Shown: positions 10,601-18,882 of the stretch, piece after piece | Layout of the letters: each line of letters starts with the position of its first letter | Position numbering within the stretch: position 1 is the stretch's first letter | Origin: Marinobacter sp. | GTDB lineage: Bacteria > Pseudomonadota > Gammaproteobacteria > Pseudomonadales > Oleiphilaceae | NCBI GenBank assembly: GCA_018066865.1 | Contig: JAGPVT010000149.1 | Span: forward strand, 1-43,160 | Length of the DNA: 43,160 nucleotides | Direction: 5' to 3' | Program-made: the position numbers and the translations under genes | The notes under the pieces: generated by a model | What the model was told of the DNA's origin: nothing | The model's database searches: none | The model's input: the letters and a program-made list of their open reading frames with translations, nothing else

Positions 10601-12712
10601 CGGGGCGTTATTGTACCAGTAGCCTTCTTTGGCCTGTTTTTTCAGGGCGATCCTGGGGTGCACCTCGCGGCGGGCACCGATCAGGCTGTTGCCGGTAAAA
10701 AGCTGGTAGCCGAACCAGGGTACGTTGTGGCCGCCGCTGAGGGCGTTCAGCCACAGGGACACTTCCGCCAGTTCCACAGCAATGGGGTTCAGGTCTACCC
10801 CGTATACGTTGTGGTCGGCGATGTGCATTTTTACCCGCTGGAGTTCGCGCTGGTAGTCCTCGTGGGGGATGCGTTCGCCCAGCTCCTGTTGTTTGCGGGT
10901 TAAGTAGGCTTCCGCCAGCTGGTTCACGGCTTCGTTGAGGAAGGCCGCGCTGCCCATGGCGGGTTCACATACAGTTAAGTCGAGGATGTCGTCTGCCGTT
11001 ACCTCTTCCGTCAGGCGTTCTTTGAGGGTGTATTTCACCAGGCTTTTGGTGAGCACTTCCGGGGTGTAGTAACTGGCGGATTTTTCCCGGTCTCGCCCGG
11101 CCATGCGGTAGATGAATTTGCCTTTTGGGTGTACGCGCAGGCTGAGTTTGCCGTCGACTTTGTCGTACACGCGCTCTTTGTCGTCGAACTCGTCCAGCTG
11201 GCTTTGGGTGACGAAGTAGCCGGTGTCCAGTTCATCCGGGTTGATGTTCTGGCCTTTGGGGGCCACTTCGTAAAGGTCTTCGGTAGCGAAGAAGCCGCGG
11301 TAGCTGAGCAGGGCTTCGTATACGGCACCCAATTGGTTAATGCCAAGCTGGGTGTAGCTCACGCGGCCCCGGCGCTTTTTACCTTTGGTTGGCCGGGTTA
11401 GCGACATGCTCTGGATGACCTGCTGCAGGGTTTCGTTGCTGAAGGTGACGCGGTTCAGCATCGGGGTTTTGGCCGGGTCGAACAGGTGGCTGTCCAGGCC
11501 TTGCAGGGTGAAGGCGTTGGCGGTGCTTTCATGCAGGTCGTCTTTCTGCCGGCTAACCTGATTGCCTTCGTAGATCAGCGTGAACATGCGCTGCAGGCTG
11601 TGGTGAAAGTAGTGGCCCTTGCGGCTTTCTTCGGTGGTCAGGCGCACGCTTTCCAGGTCGCGCAGGCTGTCCAGGCTGTAGCCCATGCGCCAGGTTTCGT
11701 CTTCCGCCGGCAGGTAGCCCAGTTCTGGCCGCGCTTCGATGTAGAACAGGAACAGAATGCGATACATGGTGCGCAGGCATTCTTTGGAGAGCTGGTCGGC
11801 ATCCAGGGCGTTGCTGCCGCTGTAGATGCCCTCCTTGCGGTCCCGGGCCTGTGCAATGAGTTGTTCGGCGGCTTCGTTACCCAGCAGTTCGATGGCCTGG
11901 CGCAGGGCGTATTTGAGGTCGTCGGAGACGGCGAAGGCGTGTTTGTGGCTGTTTTCGTCCAGGCTGTCGAGGCGGCACTGGCCTTCATCCGGTGCCAGGC
12001 TTTCCCGGTGCAGGAGTACGGCGGTGGCCTTGAGAGTTTTGTCGTCGCGGCGGCCGAGGATTTCTTCCCAGTCGAAGCGCAGCATACGGTTTTGCGACCA
12101 CTTGTAGCGGTCGATCAATATGCCCTGGCGGTCGCTGATCAGCAGTACCCAGCGAGGCGGGTTGTCGTTATGGCCTGCCACCTGGCGGAACACGGCTTCG
12201 TTGAGGATGCTGTACCAGCTGGTGTTTTTCAGTTTGTCGTGGTGCGGGCCGGGGCCGAAGAACTGGTTGCTGTGCAGTTGCAGGGAGAGCGGGTCTTCCC
12301 CTTCGTTGTTGGCATCCAGCGCGCCCAGTACCCAGAGCTGGTCGCCCAGGGTGCTGAGCACGGGCAGTTCGGTGTTGGGAGCGATGGTGCGGTTTTCTGG
12401 CTGGTACGGAATGCCCAGGGTGCCCAGCAGGTCTTTGAAGAAGTCCCGCTGCAGGCGAATACGCTCGGCGGCACTGCGCTCGGTTTTGAGTTTGTGGCGC
12501 AGGGCGAAGTAGCCCTGGTTGAGGTTGCGCAGGGCGCGGTGGGGCGTGGTGTATTCTGCCCCGGCCTCTTTGGCCTGCTCTTCGCGGGCATCCCAGTCTT
12601 TGATGGTGTCGGCAAAGTCGCCCTGGAACACTTCGGCCAGGTAGTGGGCGCTGAAGAATTCGTTGTCGTTGGTTAACCCGATGAAGGTGGCGGCGGTGTC
12701 TTGTACGGCCAT
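7676..12712 (-). CDS. Large N6-adenine DNA methyltransferase, DrmMI/Eco57I-like
   Basis: This 1678-residue protein is a class I SAM-dependent adenine methylase. The target-strand motif SASYYTPEVLTKSLV (motif X) lies near residue 550. SAM-binding motif I, CEPAMGSAAFLNEA, is near 580. The catalytic motif IV NPPW, within GGFDITLGNPPW, is near 998. The large insertion between motifs I and IV and a long C-terminal region (probable target recognition) match Eco57I/PglX/DrmMI-type enzymes rather than small orphan methylases. The N-terminal 500 residues contain no nuclease motif that I can identify confidently. The ATG at 12712 abuts the stop of the helicase gene, with a GGGGAG site in the end of that gene, so the two are coupled. 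In DISARM, DrmMI marks host DNA as self and is paired with the SNF2 helicase DrmD, the arrangement seen here. High G+C (about 65% in 11461-11520) contrasts with the GTPase genes downstream. Confidence 0.9.
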   Translation of the reverse strand: MAVQDTAATFIGLTNDNEFFSAHYLAEVFQGDFADTIKDWDAREEQAKEAGAEYTTPHRALRNLNQGYFALRHKLKTERSAAERIRLQRDFFKDLLGTLGIPYQPENRTIAPNTELPVLSTLGDQLWVLGALDANNEGEDPLSLQLHSNQFFGPGPHHDKLKNTSWYSILNEAVFRQVAGHNDNPPRWVLLISDRQGILIDRYKWSQNRMLRFDWEEILGRRDDKTLKATAVLLHRESLAPDEGQCRLDSLDENSHKHAFAVSDDLKYALRQAIELLGNEAAEQLIAQARDRKEGIYSGSNALDADQLSKECLRTMYRILFLFYIEARPELGYLPAEDETWRMGYSLDSLRDLESVRLTTEESRKGHYFHHSLQRMFTLIYEGNQVSRQKDDLHESTANAFTLQGLDSHLFDPAKTPMLNRVTFSNETLQQVIQSMSLTRPTKGKKRRGRVSYTQLGINQLGAVYEALLSYRGFFATEDLYEVAPKGQNINPDELDTGYFVTQSQLDEFDDKERVYDKVDGKLSLRVHPKGKFIYRMAGRDREKSASYYTPEVLTKSLVKYTLKERLTEEVTADDILDLTVCEPAMGSAAFLNEAVNQLAEAYLTRKQQELGERIPHEDYQRELQRVKMHIADHNVYGVDLNPIAVELAEVSLWLNALSGGHNVPWFGYQLFTGNSLIGARREVHPRIALKKQAKEGYWYNNAPRRLNPETLLNPEGEGGRAEGEIYHFLLPDPGMAGYNDKVAKQLRPDAFKKIKDWKKDFCAPLDEQEIKTLQSLSDAVDRLWREHTQMLEQHRRRTEDTYPLWGQEQVEEHHTTTREKDNLRAHGIFNTNARIASPYRRLKLAMDYWCALWFWPLDNVDELPDRQKWLFDLNTILNSAGTFSFAPEQEGLLGSTSTGESAMPADNKPAEQGEDLFAKPVDDLFAADEPQQTLRAETQAAREVSNQRGELNLEKLFKNPFFKTLAIANELGEHYRFFHWELAFADIFANRGGFDITLGNPPWRKVEWQEGGILGDHNPAFVLHKLSAKQLTDEREAAFKRSPQLQQAWFDELAEAEGSQAFLNAIQNYPQLAGQKANLYKCFLPRAWANVNGKGVSGFLHPEGIYDDPKGGGFRREVYRRLRAHFQFKNDIKLFAEVDNSRKYSINIYGGVQASINFKNIVNLFHPVMIDACFQDNGLGQVPGIKEEIELPDGRVEVSWNFDGHRDRIIEVGLHELALFAELYDEAGTDPLAARLPALHARQLLAVLDKFAAQSRQLGDLKGQYYSTQHWNEVNAQQDGTIKRETRFPENPEQWILSGPHFFVGSPFFKNPRPGCKSNKDYDKLDLQILPDGYLPRTNYTPACDPATYRDRTPRVLWMEEGEHRERLVTEYYRVVNREMIAASSERTLMTTIIPKGVAHINTSLCSAFKFETVMLDYFSMTLSIVLDYRVKSTGMGHANTSLIKQLPVLSDDRVRNSMHIRALTLVSITNHYADLWQSNWQDNFRQQHWATREPITALPQDFFANLTPEWQRNNALRADYARRQALVEIDVLVAQALGLTLEELLTIYRVQFPVMRQYEAETFYDQTGRIVFTPSKGLVGVGLPRKANKKELTEGTFYCVDTPERKQDDIALGWEDIQHLQEGSVYKTYLDDTLPGGPAERTVEYKAPFFRPDREEDYRVAWGIFSMNSMSETVNE

Positions 12713-12714
12713 GG

Positions 12715-15624
12715 TTATGCTTGCTCCCCGGCTTCACGGGTGAATACGGCGATGATCTGGATGAACGGCACGGGTTCGATGGTTAGGGTGTCCCGTACCC
12801 AGGCCTGGTAGTCATCGAACACTTTTTCGATGCGGCCGATGCGCTCTTCCCTTCTGGCCGCTTTGAAGTGCTCTGCCTGGGCGGATTTTTCCAGCTGGAG
12901 TTCTATCTGTTTTACCTGCCGTTGTTGCAGGGCTTCCAGTGCCTGCAGTTGGTCTTCCAGCTCCTGGGTTTTCTGTTCTGTGTAGGCCTGCTGGCGCTGG
13001 TGCATTTCTGCCTTGGCGGCGTTGATCACCGGCTGGCGCAGGGCTTCCAGTTCACTGATGTTGATCGGCTGGGCGCGGTTGGGCAGTTTGTTGTCCAGTT
13101 GCAGGCTTTGCAGCCAGTGTTCAGCCGGCTCTATGGCTGTCACTTCGCCATTGCGGGTTTTGATGGCGAACCATTCCCAGATCACCGGGTGAGCCTTGCG
13201 GTTGGGGATCAGGCCGCTGACCAGGAATACGGATTCGCCCGGTTGCAGGGCCTGTTTTACCGCCTCGGTGTCCGGCAGGGCCAGCACGGGCGCGCTGTGG
13301 CGGGCCACCTGGGCCAGCAGTTTGTCTTGCAGCCACTGGATGGCCGGGTGCTGAGGCCACAGATAATGGAGTTTCGGCCAGGCGTTTTCATCCTGCCGGC
13401 TGCGGCGGATTTCGTTTTCAAAACGCTGCTTGTCAGCAGTGAGTACCAGGCTGCCGTCCACCGGGCGGATTTCCGGTGGCAGGAAGCGGAAGCGGTAGTC
13501 CAGGTCATCCGGCGGCGTAAGCGTGAGGGTTTGCTTGTCGTTGTTGGCCGTGAAATGCACCTGCCTGCGCTCGCGGTTGATGGCTTCCAGCGCCTGGCGG
13601 GCAAATTCGTAGTCGCTGGGGAACAGGCTGTAGCGTTCTACGGTGTATTGCTCCGCTTCTTCCTCGGTTTTCGGGGCTGCGGCTTCCGGGTTGAGGAACA
13701 GGGCCAGCAGGTCGTCCCCTTCATTGCTGTCGTCGGCCTGGTATTGGTCATCAAAGGCTTTAGCCTCGGTGCCTTCGGCCATGGCTTCCATGGTGAGGGC
13801 TTCTTCGGCTTCGGCATCGTGCACTTTCATGAAGGTGGCCGGGTCGCCGATGTTTTTGTAGGCCTGCTCATCTTTCTCTTTGAGGATTTCCAGTATGCGC
13901 TGGTCGCCGCGCACTTTGGGGTTGTCGCTCTGGTTGATCAGGTAGGTGATGATCGGCGTTTGTTCCTGGCCGTAGCGGTCTACCCGGCCGTTGCGCTGCT
14001 GGAATACCATGAGCGACCAGGGCAAATCGAAGTGCACCAGGCGGTGCGAGAGGTAATGCAGGTTGATGCCTTCGCTGGCCACGTCGGAACACAGCAGTAC
14101 GCGGAGTTTGCTTTCCGGCTTGCCGAATTCTTCAACGATTTCCTGCTGTTCGATGTCGCCCATGCCGCCGTGCAGAATGCGGATGGCATCTTCTTTGAGC
14201 TTGAGATCGCCCTGCAGCTGGCTGTGCAGCCAGTTGAGGGTTTCGATACGTTCGCTGAAGATCACCAGGCGGTCTTCGGTGTCTGTTTTCTTCCAGCCGT
14301 AATCCTTGCTGCCGAGCAGGTTCAGCAAGTCCCGGTATTTGTGGAAGTTGGCCGGGGTAATGTTACGCAGCGACAGCAGCAGGCTGTGGAGGGCCTGGAT
14401 TTCCTGTTGTTCGTCTTCGCTGATGTCCGGTTTGCTTTCCAGCTTCTTGATGCGCTGCTGTACGGACACTTCTGCCGCGGCCGGAGAGCTGAAGATGGCT
14501 TTTTGCAGGCCGATGCGCACCAGCTGGCCATTTTTGGTGGCGCTGTGTTCGCCCCGGTAGGTAAAGGGCACGTCCAGCAGCGCCTGGTAGGCGGCCTCTT
14601 CTTCCGGGCTGGCGTTGAGGTAGATGTCGTTGACTACCCGTTCTTTAAATTCCTGCTGTACCTGATCGCGGATGTCTTTTTTGAATCGGCGGATCACCAG
14701 GCCTTTGTCGCTAAAGTCATCCTTGGCGTAGTCGTCCGGGTCGGAAATCGCCGTGGGGTCCAGCATGTTCATCAGGCTGGCGAAGGATCGTGCCTTGCCG
14801 TCGTGGGGGGTGGCGGAGAGCATGATCAGGGTGTCTGACCGGCCACTGAGCAATTGCGCCAGCTGCGCCCGCTGGGAGCTGCTGCCCCGCTCAGCTACGT
14901 TATGGACTTCGTCGATGACGATGATGTCCCAGTAGGCCTTTTCCAGATGGCGGCGGTATTCGTTGTCCTGCTTGAGGGTGTCGATGGAGATGATCGACTT
15001 GTCGTAATAGTAGAACGGGTTGTGGTTGCCGGGAATGTGGTTGCGCACCCGCTGCAGGCCGGCGGAATCCAGCCGGGTGAGCGGGATGGTAAAGCGGTTC
15101 CACATTTCCTTCTGGAACTGGGTCATCATGCTTTTCAGGGTAAGCACCAGAATGCGCTTGCCCCGGCCGCGGCGCATGAGCTCGGTCATCAATATGCCGG
15201 CTTCCAGGGTTTTGCCCAGGCCCACGGCATCGGCAATCAGTATGCGCTGGCGGTTCTGTTTGAGCGCCTGCAGGGCCGGATCCAGTTGATAGGGCACCGG
15301 GTCCATGGCCGCTTTGTGGCCCAGATGGATTTTCTCGTCCGCCGGGGTGATCTGGCGCAGCTGGGTTTCAATAAACAGGCGACTTTTTTCAAAGCCGGGG
15401 GTCAGGTCTTGCTCAAAGCGGGTTTCGGCCGGGTCCAGCACGCGGATGGCGTCCGCTTGTTCTTCCAGCTTGGTGAGAAAGCGGGCACTTTTGCCATTCA
15501 CCAGCTCAGACAGGCCATCTACCGTGAGGACGTAACCGCCATCATCGCTGAGATCCGCCCGGCGGACGATCCATTCGCAATCCCGGATGAGTACTCTGGC
15601 ACCTGGTGCGTAGAGTGAAGACAT
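12715..15624 (-). CDS. SNF2/RapA-like DEAD/DEAH helicase, DrmD-like
   Basis: This is a 969-residue superfamily 2 helicase of the SNF2/RapA group. Walker A is ADAVGLGKT (131-139), motif II is DEVH (238-241) and motif III is SATP (270-273). The second RecA domain carries SDVASEGINLHYLS and QQRNGRVDRYGQ (motifs V and VI). The region before Walker A resembles the tandem Tudor-like start of RapA and DrmD proteins. A long coiled-coil segment (TEQKTQELEDQLQALEALQQ) sits near the C-terminus. It is the first gene of the five-gene operon, with GGGAAGGG just upstream of the ATG, and is followed directly by the methylase. Class 1 DISARM places DrmD next to DrmMI in the same way. It probably translocates on incoming DNA in concert with the methylase; this is inferred from the family. 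DrmA and DrmB are absent from the visible operon. Confidence 0.9.
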   Translation of the reverse strand: MSSLYAPGARVLIRDCEWIVRRADLSDDGGYVLTVDGLSELVNGKSARFLTKLEEQADAIRVLDPAETRFEQDLTPGFEKSRLFIETQLRQITPADEKIHLGHKAAMDPVPYQLDPALQALKQNRQRILIADAVGLGKTLEAGILMTELMRRGRGKRILVLTLKSMMTQFQKEMWNRFTIPLTRLDSAGLQRVRNHIPGNHNPFYYYDKSIISIDTLKQDNEYRRHLEKAYWDIIVIDEVHNVAERGSSSQRAQLAQLLSGRSDTLIMLSATPHDGKARSFASLMNMLDPTAISDPDDYAKDDFSDKGLVIRRFKKDIRDQVQQEFKERVVNDIYLNASPEEEAAYQALLDVPFTYRGEHSATKNGQLVRIGLQKAIFSSPAAAEVSVQQRIKKLESKPDISEDEQQEIQALHSLLLSLRNITPANFHKYRDLLNLLGSKDYGWKKTDTEDRLVIFSERIETLNWLHSQLQGDLKLKEDAIRILHGGMGDIEQQEIVEEFGKPESKLRVLLCSDVASEGINLHYLSHRLVHFDLPWSLMVFQQRNGRVDRYGQEQTPIITYLINQSDNPKVRGDQRILEILKEKDEQAYKNIGDPATFMKVHDAEAEEALTMEAMAEGTEAKAFDDQYQADDSNEGDDLLALFLNPEAAAPKTEEEAEQYTVERYSLFPSDYEFARQALEAINRERRQVHFTANNDKQTLTLTPPDDLDYRFRFLPPEIRPVDGSLVLTADKQRFENEIRRSRQDENAWPKLHYLWPQHPAIQWLQDKLLAQVARHSAPVLALPDTEAVKQALQPGESVFLVSGLIPNRKAHPVIWEWFAIKTRNGEVTAIEPAEHWLQSLQLDNKLPNRAQPINISELEALRQPVINAAKAEMHQRQQAYTEQKTQELEDQLQALEALQQRQVKQIELQLEKSAQAEHFKAARREERIGRIEKVFDDYQAWVRDTLTIEPVPFIQIIAVFTREAGEQA

Positions 15625-15652
15625 GTGCCCTTCCCGACTGGTTGGTTTAACT

Positions 15653-15687
15653 GGATGTCGGGAGTGTAGCTGCTGGCTCCGACATCC
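15653..15687 (-). promoter_or_regulatory. Inverted repeat in the leader of the defence operon
   Basis: GGATGTCGGGAG (15653-15664) and CTCCGACATCC (15677-15687) form an 11-of-12 base inverted repeat with a 12-base loop. It lies 29-63 bases upstream of the helicase start codon, where an operator or an RNA leader hairpin would act. No T-run follows it on the minus strand, so it is not a simple terminator. The rest of 15625-15857 shows AT-rich DNA but no clear -35/-10 pair that I would call. Confidence 0.45.
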
Positions 15688-15857
15688 GTTGTCGCTTATT
15701 CAAGATTACCGTTTGGTTACCTCAATAATGGTCTATCAGAGCGTAAAGGTGAAGCGGTATTCAGTTATTTTTACATTTTATGTAGTTGTTTTTTGGTGCT
15801 ATTTCAGGATTGCAACTATATCTGTGCGTGTGGTGGCAAGGAAAGCCATCGCCAACC

Positions 15858-16793
15858 TCAGCTTTCCTGTGCCACCCAGACAAAGCCTTCTTTTCTAAGC
15901 TCCGTCTCAGTTCCAAATCTGTAGGCGCACAGCTTGCCGCCTTTGTCCCCCGCTACGCTGTAATCCAGGCAGGCAACGTGCTCGTTCAGGGGAGCCGGCT
16001 CGCCATTCATCCAGTAGTGCCCCACGAAGACAGGCTTCTGGCCGTCATACCCTGGCAAAATATGAGAGGCAACCGGTAAGTGAGGGATCTGGTCGATTAC
16101 GTCTCCGGGCACCATGGCTAAATCACGGTAGGTCAACTCACCTTGTTGCCACCATTTTGTGCGGATATCGGTGCGCTTGTGATCGTATTTGTCAAAGAAG
16201 TGGTGATTGCTAGGCAGTGGAATTTCAAGACCTTTGAGCAGAGTCTCGATAGCTTCGTACGCCTCACTCCCTTTCTTGCTTGCTTGTTCCCAGGCTTTCG
16301 GTAGCAATCGGTTTTCTGAATCGGTGTACTTGGCTATCGCGACCAGGTGTTCCGGATGCCAGCATGCATGCACTACTCGGAATTCCGGCAGATCCAAATA
16401 CACCGGCAGGGTTTTGAACCACTCGATCATGCTGCGGTGTAGTTCGTTACCCTCACCTACCTGCTCAAGAAACGCCTGATGCTGGTCCAGATTTTTATCA
16501 GTGTGGGGGCGCAGGTATTCGCCGGGGTTTCGCGGGTCTTCCATGGCCCAGGCTACAGCATTGAATTCGTGGTTACCCATCACCGCCAGTGCTTGGCCGT
16601 TCTCAACCATGTTTCGGGCAATGGTGACGGTTTCTACCTGTTCCGGGCCACGGTCTACAAAGTCACCCAGGAAAATAACTTGGCGCTCGGGATGCTGCCA
16701 CACGCCGCCTTTTTCGCGGTAATCCATCTTGGTGAGGAGGGCTTTGAGTTCGGTTGCGTGGCCGTGAATGTCACCTATCAAGTCATACATCAT
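15858..16793 (-). CDS. Calcineurin-like metallophosphoesterase
   Basis: This 311-residue protein carries the metallophosphoesterase signature: GDIHGH at residues 7-12, GDFVDRG at 43-49 and GNHEFN at 73-78, with a later VFVGHYW segment supplying a metal-binding histidine. These residues coordinate the two-metal centre. The family includes PrpE/ApaH-type dinucleoside polyphosphatases and serine/threonine phosphatases; the sequence does not decide which substrate is used. It is about 100 residues longer than PrpE. The start ATG follows AAAAGGA. It lies 21 bases after a gene of unknown function on the same strand, so the two form a likely operon. No signal peptide is seen, so it is cytoplasmic. 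Confidence 0.88.
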   Translation of the reverse strand: MMYDLIGDIHGHATELKALLTKMDYREKGGVWQHPERQVIFLGDFVDRGPEQVETVTIARNMVENGQALAVMGNHEFNAVAWAMEDPRNPGEYLRPHTDKNLDQHQAFLEQVGEGNELHRSMIEWFKTLPVYLDLPEFRVVHACWHPEHLVAIAKYTDSENRLLPKAWEQASKKGSEAYEAIETLLKGLEIPLPSNHHFFDKYDHKRTDIRTKWWQQGELTYRDLAMVPGDVIDQIPHLPVASHILPGYDGQKPVFVGHYWMNGEPAPLNEHVACLDYSVAGDKGGKLCAYRFGTETELRKEGFVWVAQES

Positions 16794-16814
16794 TCAGTCC
16801 TTTTAAATTCGTGA

Positions 16815-17459
16815 CTACCAGGCCGCCAACCTCGCTGAACTGATGACGGTCAGCTCACGACCACTGATTACGGCACTCGGCTCTGCACCGTGCTGCTTGC
16901 CAACCACCTCACCATTCAGGTTAAAAAGGTAGGCTGCGTTCTTTTCGTAGTAAAACCAATACTGCTTGATCTTGCCCCAGATGCCTAGTTCTCCCGCTGT
17001 TTCAGCGACATGTGCTCGAATACGACTTTGGGTCTCGCCTAACTGATCGGTTAACGAATAACGACAGAACCTTTCACCAAATCGCAGATAACGCTGGTGT
17101 TCGCAGGCTGCCAGAGCAAACAAGGTCTGGTTTTTCCGAATAAAGCCGGTATCTATCCAGATATAAGGTTTGAAAGCACGACGTTCCTCTTCCAAACGGG
17201 CAGTGAGTCTTGCGATACGCTGGTCGACCACCAGTTCATCCATACCAACCGCCCGGCAAAGAGCTCGGAGAAAATCTTCACTTCGGTACTTAAAGTCGAA
17301 ACCGCCTTCACCCAGACCGAAGTCAGGACATTCCAACACTTTTAGAAGGCGCTTTCGATTTGCTGAGGTTGGCCGGCCGTAACCCATGGCTTTGAGCGTC
17401 TCGTCCTGTGATTTAGCAGCCACCCGGATTACGAGATCCGTTTTAAAATTATTGATCAC
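16815..17459 (-). CDS. Hypothetical protein upstream of metallophosphoesterase
   Basis: I do not recognise this 214-residue protein. It starts with GTG at 17459, preceded by GGAGAAAGCGCG, which is a reasonable ribosome binding site. It is soluble, with no signal peptide or membrane helix. It has charged helical content in the first 110 residues (including a RIARLTARLEEERRAFKPY helix) and a C-terminal part rich in aromatic residues (KIKQYWFYYEKNAAYLFNLNG). Its stop is 21 bases upstream of the metallophosphoesterase gene, so the pair is probably co-transcribed. Confidence 0.65.
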   Translation of the reverse strand: MINNFKTDLVIRVAAKSQDETLKAMGYGRPTSANRKRLLKVLECPDFGLGEGGFDFKYRSEDFLRALCRAVGMDELVVDQRIARLTARLEEERRAFKPYIWIDTGFIRKNQTLFALAACEHQRYLRFGERFCRYSLTDQLGETQSRIRAHVAETAGELGIWGKIKQYWFYYEKNAAYLFNLNGEVVGKQHGAEPSAVISGRELTVISSARLAAW

Positions 17460-17568
17460 CGCGCTTTCTCCAGTTTATGGAACACTGGCAGGCTAACGCG
17501 GCCATGCGACATATTTGGTCGCTCCGAGGTGCTATTCTGTGTTCATGGATTAATGTTGGAGGAACACA

Positions 17569-17901
17569 ATGAACCGAGTTGAGAAAGAACTAGCGAGAAA
17601 GCGTGCGGAACTCTGTGAAGAACTTGGTGAAGAGCAGGTTCAGAAAATGGAACTTGCCGAATCTCTTGCCCGAAGTATTCATCAGGAAATGTTCCCGGAG
17701 GAGTATGACCACATGATGGACTCTGTCTCAGACGCAAAAGACCGCCGAAGAGGGATCAACCCCATGAGTGCCGATTACACCGCTAAGGTGAACGCCAGAC
17801 GGTCGGAACTTGGGGTTACTCCACTAGGGGAGAATGGAATGCCTACCGACAGTAGCAGTTGGGAAGTAGCGAAGGCCGAGGCGATGCGGCGCCTTTCATA
17901 G
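17569..17901 (+). CDS. Small charged hypothetical protein
   Basis: This 110-residue protein of unknown function is preceded by a strong GGAGGAACACA ribosome binding site. It is highly charged and helical, especially residues 1-45 (MNRVEKELARKRAELCEELG), with a less ordered C-terminal half ending in AKAEAMRRLS. No enzymatic motif is visible. It is followed after 54 bases by the 5'-nucleotidase gene on the same strand, and may be a small partner or regulator of it. This is inference from position only. Confidence 0.65.
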   Translation: MNRVEKELARKRAELCEELGEEQVQKMELAESLARSIHQEMFPEEYDHMMDSVSDAKDRRRGINPMSADYTAKVNARRSELGVTPLGENGMPTDSSSWEVAKAEAMRRLS

Positions 17902-17955
17902 AGTTTTGTGTCTTGCGCTGCCGGAAATGATCAACGGAAACCCTAAGGTTCAACT

Positions 17956-18882
17956 ATGCCCTACCCGATCGAAGACAAGCTCGTAATCGCCGTTGCATCC
18001 AGCGCTCTGTTTGATTTATCCGAATCTGACCATGTGTTCAGAACCCAGGGTGAAAAGGCTTACCGGAAGCATCAGGAGGCTCACCTCAATGTGCCGCTGG
18101 AAAAGGGAGTGGCCTTTCCATTTGTTCGGCGATTTCTCAGCATCAATCAGCGGTTTCCGGATAAATCACCGGTTGAGGTGGTTTTGCTTTCCCGCAATTC
18201 AGCGATTACCGGCAAGCGGGTGTTTCGCTCGATCAACCATCACGCACTGGATATTACTCGGGCTGCGTTTCTGGAAGGCAAATCGCCCTACCCCTATATT
18301 CCTGCGTTCAATGCATCCTTGTTCCTGTCAAAAAACGAAAGCGATGTGCTACAGGCTATCGACTACGGCCACCCCGCAGGGACAGTATTGCCGAGCCATG
18401 TCGTAGACGATGAGGGTGATACCGAGCTCAGGATTGCCTTTGACTTTGACGGTGTGATTGCAGACGACGCCTCGGAGAAGGTGTTCAAGGCCGGCACACT
18501 GGAAGCATTCCAGGAACACGAAACGTCTCGGGCGCACATTCCCCACAGCCCGGGCCCACTGGCTGACTTGTTCAGAAAGCTGTCGCACTTGCAGAAGCTG
18601 GAGGACAAAGCGGTGGACGAAGACGCCAACTATAAACGCGTGCTCCGTACCGGCATCGTCACCGCTCGCAATGCGCCGTCCCACGAGCGGGTAATCACCA
18701 CCTTGGAACATTGGGGTGTAGACGCCAACGAGGTTTTCTTCCTGGGCGGCATGAAGAAGGACCGGATACTGAGTGTGCTAAAACCGCATATGTTCTTTGA
18801 CGATCAGCGGTCGCATTTGGAGTCTGAGGCAGGGAATGTCCCGATGGTACATATTCCGTTTGGGGTGGCAAATGTAGGTTGA
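17956..18882 (+). CDS. Cytosolic 5'-nucleotidase (NT5C1/PF06189 type)
   Basis: This 308-residue protein matches the style of the cytosolic 5'-nucleotidase family related to eukaryotic NT5C1A/B. Supporting features are an N-terminal LVIAVASSALFDL segment, a VEVVLLSRNSAITGKRVF segment, HALDITRAAFLEG, and a HAD-like core LRIAFDFDGVIADD near residues 156-169. The last carries the nucleophile and acid aspartates. Near the end, FFDDQRSHLE gives the Mg-binding acidic pair. It should hydrolyse nucleoside monophosphates. It follows a small charged gene by 54 bases and ends in a hairpin-forming sequence. Nucleotide-depleting enzymes are a known defence theme, but this family also has housekeeping roles, so no defence function is claimed. 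Confidence 0.85.
   Translation: MPYPIEDKLVIAVASSALFDLSESDHVFRTQGEKAYRKHQEAHLNVPLEKGVAFPFVRRFLSINQRFPDKSPVEVVLLSRNSAITGKRVFRSINHHALDITRAAFLEGKSPYPYIPAFNASLFLSKNESDVLQAIDYGHPAGTVLPSHVVDDEGDTELRIAFDFDGVIADDASEKVFKAGTLEAFQEHETSRAHIPHSPGPLADLFRKLSHLQKLEDKAVDEDANYKRVLRTGIVTARNAPSHERVITTLEHWGVDANEVFFLGGMKKDRILSVLKPHMFFDDQRSHLESEAGNVPMVHIPFGVANVG

Noticed and set aside
11486..12676. Plus-strand open frame of 396 residues opposite the methylase gene
   Set aside because: Low-complexity composition typical of an antisense shadow; the minus strand encodes the methylase.
12868..14838. Long plus-strand open frame (656 residues) opposite the SNF2 helicase gene
   Set aside because: It is the mirror of a GC-rich gene; its product is rich in Val, Gly, Phe and Gln without any domain, while the minus strand has clear helicase motifs.
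1..15624. A complete class 1 DISARM system
   Set aside because: Only DrmD-like and DrmMI-like genes are present; no DrmA, DrmB (DUF1998) or DrmC (phospholipase D) was found in view.
15840..15867. GGAAAGC/GCTTTCC inverted repeat at the end of the metallophosphoesterase gene as a terminator
   Set aside because: Only seven base pairs with a 14-base loop, partly inside the coding region, and no T-run.
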